NCBI GenBank assembly: GCA_900314225.1
Contig: OMUM01000141.1
Span: 1 to 7,431 of the forward strand
Source: an uncultured bacterium
Lineage (GTDB): Bacteria; Bacillota_I; Bacilli_A; RF39; UBA660
Length of the DNA stretch: 7,431 nucleotides
Reading direction: 5' to 3'
A program made the translations under genes and the position numbers. The stretch's first letter is position 1. Each line of letters begins with the position of its first letter. The notes beneath the pieces were generated by a model. It made no database searches and was not told where the DNA came from. It worked only from the letters and a program-made list of their open reading frames with translations. Below, in pieces: positions 4,909 to 7,431 of the stretch.

Positions 4909-5259
4909 ATGGAAGATTTATGTGATTGTAATATAATACACAAAGATGCTGTAGCTTTAGCAAAAGCTAAAATGTCAGATAATAGTTTATTTCTAAAATT
5001 AATAAATTTCTATAAAATAATTGCTGATTCTACTAGAACAAAAATATTATTTGTACTTGATCAACATGAGATGTGTGTTTGTGATATAGCTTATACATTA
5101 GGTATGACAAAGTCAGCAGTATCTCATCAATTAAAATTATTAAAAGATAATAATTTAGTTATATCTAGAAGAGAAGGAAAAGAAATATTTTATAGACTAA
5201 GTGATGAACATGTAACTAAAGTTTTTGAAATATCTTTAGAACATATAAAAGAATTTTAA
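4909..5259 (+). CDS. cadC: CadC-like ArsR/SmtB family metal-sensing repressor
   Basis: This 116-aa winged-helix repressor is of the ArsR/SmtB family. It is expected to bind its own promoter as a dimer and release DNA when a soft metal (Cd, Pb, possibly Zn or Bi) binds. The core runs from IADSTRTKILFVL (38-50) through MCVCDIA (55-61) to the recognition helix TKSAVSHQLKLL (67-78) and the wing around SRREGKEIFYRL (86-97). Cys5, Cys7, Cys56 and Cys58 correspond to the alpha3N site of staphylococcal CadC (Cys7, 11, 58 and 60), although the N-terminal pair is closer together here. Asp99, His101, His112 and Glu115 match the alpha5 site with identical spacing (CadC Asp101, His103, His114, Glu117). 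The ATPase gene follows 13 bases after the stop. The symbol reflects family resemblance, not proven orthology. Confidence 0.9.
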   Translation: MEDLCDCNIIHKDAVALAKAKMSDNSLFLKLINFYKIIADSTRTKILFVLDQHEMCVCDIAYTLGMTKSAVSHQLKLLKDNNLVISRREGKEIFYRLSDEHVTKVFEISLEHIKEF

Positions 5260-5272
5260 AGGAGAAAATTAT

Positions 5273-7144
5273 ATGAACGAAGAAAAAGAAAAAATAATAC
5301 AAATAATTATTAGTTCAATATTATTTGTACTAGCAATTATTATAGATAAATTAACTGAATTAAGTATGATAAAAATGTTTGTTATTTATTTAATACCTTA
5401 TATATTATCAAGTTATGATTCATTTAAAGAAGCTCATGAAGGTATAAAAGAAGGAAATATTTTTAATGAAAATGTCTTAATGATAGTTGCTTCACTTGGA
5501 GCTATGTTTATTGGCCTAATTCCAGATACAAAGCCCATGTTTGCTGAAGGAATATTTGTTATGTTATTCTACCAAGTAGGAGAGTTATTTGAAATAATTG
5601 CCAAAGGTAAATCAGAAAAAGAAGTTAAATCTTTAATGTCTATAAGAGCTGATTATGCTAACTTAGAAATTGATAATGAAATAAAAAAGGTATCACCAAA
5701 AGATATTAAAATAGGTAATATAATTGTAGTAAAACCTGGTGAAAAAGTACCATTAGATGGAATAGTTATAAGTGGCACATCATTTGTAGATACTTTAGCA
5801 ATTACTGGAGAGTCAGTCCCAAGGACTATTAAAGAGGGTGATTCAATTTATTCAGGATATATAAATAATGAGGGAACACTAAAAATTAAAGTAACAAAGT
5901 TGTATAAAGATTCTACTGCTAGTAGAATAATTGATTTAGTTAAGAATGCTACTAATAAAAAATCAAAGTCAGAGAAATTTATTACAAAATTTTCAAAAAT
6001 TTATACTCCTATTGTTATATTACTTGCCTTAGTAATTTCAATAATACCTTCTATATTATTAGGTAATTCAACTACCTGGATAATTAGAGGCTTAACATTT
6101 TTAGTAGTATCTTGTCCATGTGCTTTAGTAATCTCTGTTCCATTAAGTTTCTTTGGTGGAATTGGTGGAGCCTCTAAAAAAGGCATTTTATTCAAAGGTT
6201 CAGAATATTTAGAAAAAATAAGTAATATTTCAACAATTGTCTTTGATAAAACAGGTACATTAACAGAAGGTATCTTTGATGTTACAGCTATTCATCCTAA
6301 AGATTTAAATGAAAAAGAATTACTTCATTTAGCAGCCCATGTCGAAAAAGAATCAAATCATCCTATTGCTTTATCAGTTGTTGCCAATTATACTCATGAT
6401 TATGATATTGTTGATGGTTGTAAAGTAGATGAAGTTAAAGAACTAAAAGGCTATGGCGTTAAAGCAAAAGTTAATGGTGAAACAATTTATGTTGGTAATG
6501 AAAAATTAATGCAAAAAGAAAAAATAGATTTTAAACCATGTAAGAATATTGGTTCAATTATTCATATTGCTGCACCACAAAAATATTATGGTCACATTGT
6601 AATTTCTGATAAAATAAAGTCTGATTCTAAGGAAGCAATAACCTATTTCAATAAAAATAATATAAAAACAATAATGTTATCTGGAGATAAAATTGAAATA
6701 GTAAAACAAGTAGCAGAAGATTTAGGAATAAAAGAATATTATGGTGAATTATTACCAGAAGAAAAAGAAAGATTTATTGAAGATTTAATTAAAAATAAAT
6801 ATAATAATAAAAATATTGCTTTTGTAGGTGATGGTATAAATGATAGTCCAAGTCTTGCCCTTGCCGACATAGGAATATCTCTAGGTGGAATAGGGCAAGA
6901 TATAGCTATCGAAACAGCAGATGTAATTTTAATGCAAGATAAACTTTCTAGTCTAATAGATGGAATAGAAATATCAAAGAGGACTTTAAGAATTGCTAAA
7001 GAAAATATTATTTTTTCTATATTAATAAAAATAATTACTTTAATTCTTGCAGGATTAGGAATTGCTAATATGTGGATGGCTGTATTTGCTGATGTTGGAG
7101 TAACTATTATTGCTGTCTTAAATTCTATGAGAGCATTAAAATAA
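5273..7144 (+). CDS. cadA: P1B-type heavy-metal efflux ATPase (CadA/ZntA type)
   Basis: This 623-aa cation pump of the inner membrane uses ATP to export soft divalent metals (Cd, Zn, Pb). Motifs in order are TGES (178-181, actuator), CPC (281-283, in the transport helix), DKTGT (325-329, with Asp325 phosphorylated), the nucleotide-binding HP (363-364), SGDK (470-473) and GDGINDSP (519-526). The last membrane segment carries MWMAVFADVGVTIIAVLNSMR (600-620). Asp607 there corresponds to the conserved metal-coordinating aspartate of Zn/Cd/Pb pumps, which favours this group over copper pumps (these have YN and MxxS motifs). The protein starts directly with the first membrane helices and has no N-terminal GMTCxxC metal-binding domain. 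The Shine-Dalgarno AAAGGAG (5258-5264) overlaps the stop of the repressor gene and lies eight bases before the ATG. It is cotranscribed with the repressor, under the operator at 4855-4870. Confidence 0.94.
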   Translation: MNEEKEKIIQIIISSILFVLAIIIDKLTELSMIKMFVIYLIPYILSSYDSFKEAHEGIKEGNIFNENVLMIVASLGAMFIGLIPDTKPMFAEGIFVMLFYQVGELFEIIAKGKSEKEVKSLMSIRADYANLEIDNEIKKVSPKDIKIGNIIVVKPGEKVPLDGIVISGTSFVDTLAITGESVPRTIKEGDSIYSGYINNEGTLKIKVTKLYKDSTASRIIDLVKNATNKKSKSEKFITKFSKIYTPIVILLALVISIIPSILLGNSTTWIIRGLTFLVVSCPCALVISVPLSFFGGIGGASKKGILFKGSEYLEKISNISTIVFDKTGTLTEGIFDVTAIHPKDLNEKELLHLAAHVEKESNHPIALSVVANYTHDYDIVDGCKVDEVKELKGYGVKAKVNGETIYVGNEKLMQKEKIDFKPCKNIGSIIHIAAPQKYYGHIVISDKIKSDSKEAITYFNKNNIKTIMLSGDKIEIVKQVAEDLGIKEYYGELLPEEKERFIEDLIKNKYNNKNIAFVGDGINDSPSLALADIGISLGGIGQDIAIETADVILMQDKLSSLIDGIEISKRTLRIAKENIIFSILIKIITLILAGLGIANMWMAVFADVGVTIIAVLNSMRALK

Positions 7145-7157
7145 AAGAGGTGTAAAT

Positions 7158-7431
7158 ATGAAAAACTATTATGGAAAAAATATTTTAGTTACGGGAGCAA
7201 CTTCTGGAATAGGTAAGTGTATTGCCGAAAATTTGGCAAAAGCTGGATATGATGTTATTGGCCTTGGTTTAAATACTGATGAACATATAGAGAAAATAGG
7301 AACCGGTTCAATTAAATACTTTTCAGTTGATGTTACGAGTACAGATCAAGTAAAGGACTTTTTTGAAAACAATATCAAAGAATTAGATATTGCTGTTCTA
7401 GCAGCCGGATTTGGAATTGCCGGACCAGCTG
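7158..7431 (+). CDS. Short-chain dehydrogenase/reductase (5' part, runs off the window)
   Basis: The first 91 residues of an SDR-family oxidoreductase are present. The Rossmann nucleotide-binding motif TGATSGIG (12-19) follows a short beta strand (NILV), with the typical helix after it (CIAENLAKAG, 21-30). VDVT (57-60) matches the conserved acidic position that contacts the adenine ring. The usual NNAG motif reads LAAG (81-84), which is a departure from the classical family. The catalytic Ser-Tyr-Lys lies beyond the window, so activity and substrate cannot be judged. AGAGGTG (7146-7152) precedes the ATG by five bases, and the gene begins 13 bases after the ATPase stop with no terminator between. 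It is therefore probably part of the cad operon transcript, although a functional link to metal export is not evident. Confidence 0.88.
   Translation, partial: MKNYYGKNILVTGATSGIGKCIAENLAKAGYDVIGLGLNTDEHIEKIGTGSIKYFSVDVTSTDQVKDFFENNIKELDIAVLAAGFGIAGPA

Noticed and set aside
6001..6195. 64-aa open frame on the - strand
   Set aside because: It lies inside the ATPase gene opposite the CPC region, with no supporting signals; it is a shadow of the conserved coding sequence.
1..7431. Alternative genetic code (TGA read as Trp), suggested by the absence of TGA stops
   Set aside because: Only nine stops are visible, tryptophans are encoded by TGG, and genes have full family lengths without in-frame TGA, so there is no positive evidence for recoding.
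1..7431. CRISPR array, insertion sequence, attachment site or phage module
   Set aside because: No regularly spaced repeats, transposase, integrase or flanking terminal repeats were seen; the tRNA genes are intact with no duplicated tRNA 3' end in the window.

Overview
This window is strongly AT-rich and gene-dense, and every supported gene is on the + strand. Its features point to a low-GC Bacillota, in the Bacilli/Erysipelotrichia-like range. These include sigma-A style promoters (TTGACA/TATAAT, often with an extended TGn -10), strong Shine-Dalgarno sites, hairpin plus U-tract terminators, tRNA genes with encoded CCA, and a Bacilli-type tRNA-Ile2. Tryptophan is encoded by TGG and no in-frame TGA interrupts the genes, so a Mycoplasma-type code is unlikely. 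All visible stops are TAA or TAG. The lineage is inferred, not proven.

Layout. Bases 1-80 hold the tail of an upstream gene and its terminator. Bases 99-620 are a single-gene unit: a near-consensus promoter, a leader that may fold, a 139-aa protein I do not recognise, and a terminator. Bases 645-897 are a two-tRNA operon, tRNA-Ile2 (CAU, expected to be lysidine-modified) and tRNA-Leu (UAG), with its own promoter and terminator. Bases 950-2190 are a two-gene membrane-protein operon: a COG2426/PF06695 'small multidrug export' family protein and a CmpB-like (PF06541) protein, separated by one base. Bases 2263-3291 carry a stand-alone 3-hydroxyacyl-CoA dehydrogenase family gene. Bases 3306-4844 carry a DUF2974 (Mbeg1-like) alpha/beta-hydrolase gene followed by a DUF4186 gene with an unusual cysteine cluster. 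Bases 4848-7431 are a metal-resistance operon: a CadC-like ArsR/SmtB repressor, a CadA/ZntA-type P1B ATPase, and the start of a short-chain dehydrogenase gene that runs off the window.

How the genes work together. The clearest functional unit is cadC-cadA. The promoter spacer is filled by a perfect 16-bp palindrome, the expected position for a repressor operator. The repressor keeps residues matching both metal sites of staphylococcal CadC, and the ATPase has all core P1B motifs but no N-terminal metal-binding domain. The likely circuit is that metal (Cd, Pb or Zn) releases CadC and induces CadA efflux.

I did not find a clearly new multi-gene system. The best leads are the cysteine-enriched DUF4186 protein just upstream of the metal operon, its pairing with the DUF2974 hydrolase, and the strongly promoted unknown 139-aa protein. 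Four starts were moved downstream to the ATG that follows a Shine-Dalgarno site (2317, 3330, 4447 and 4909).
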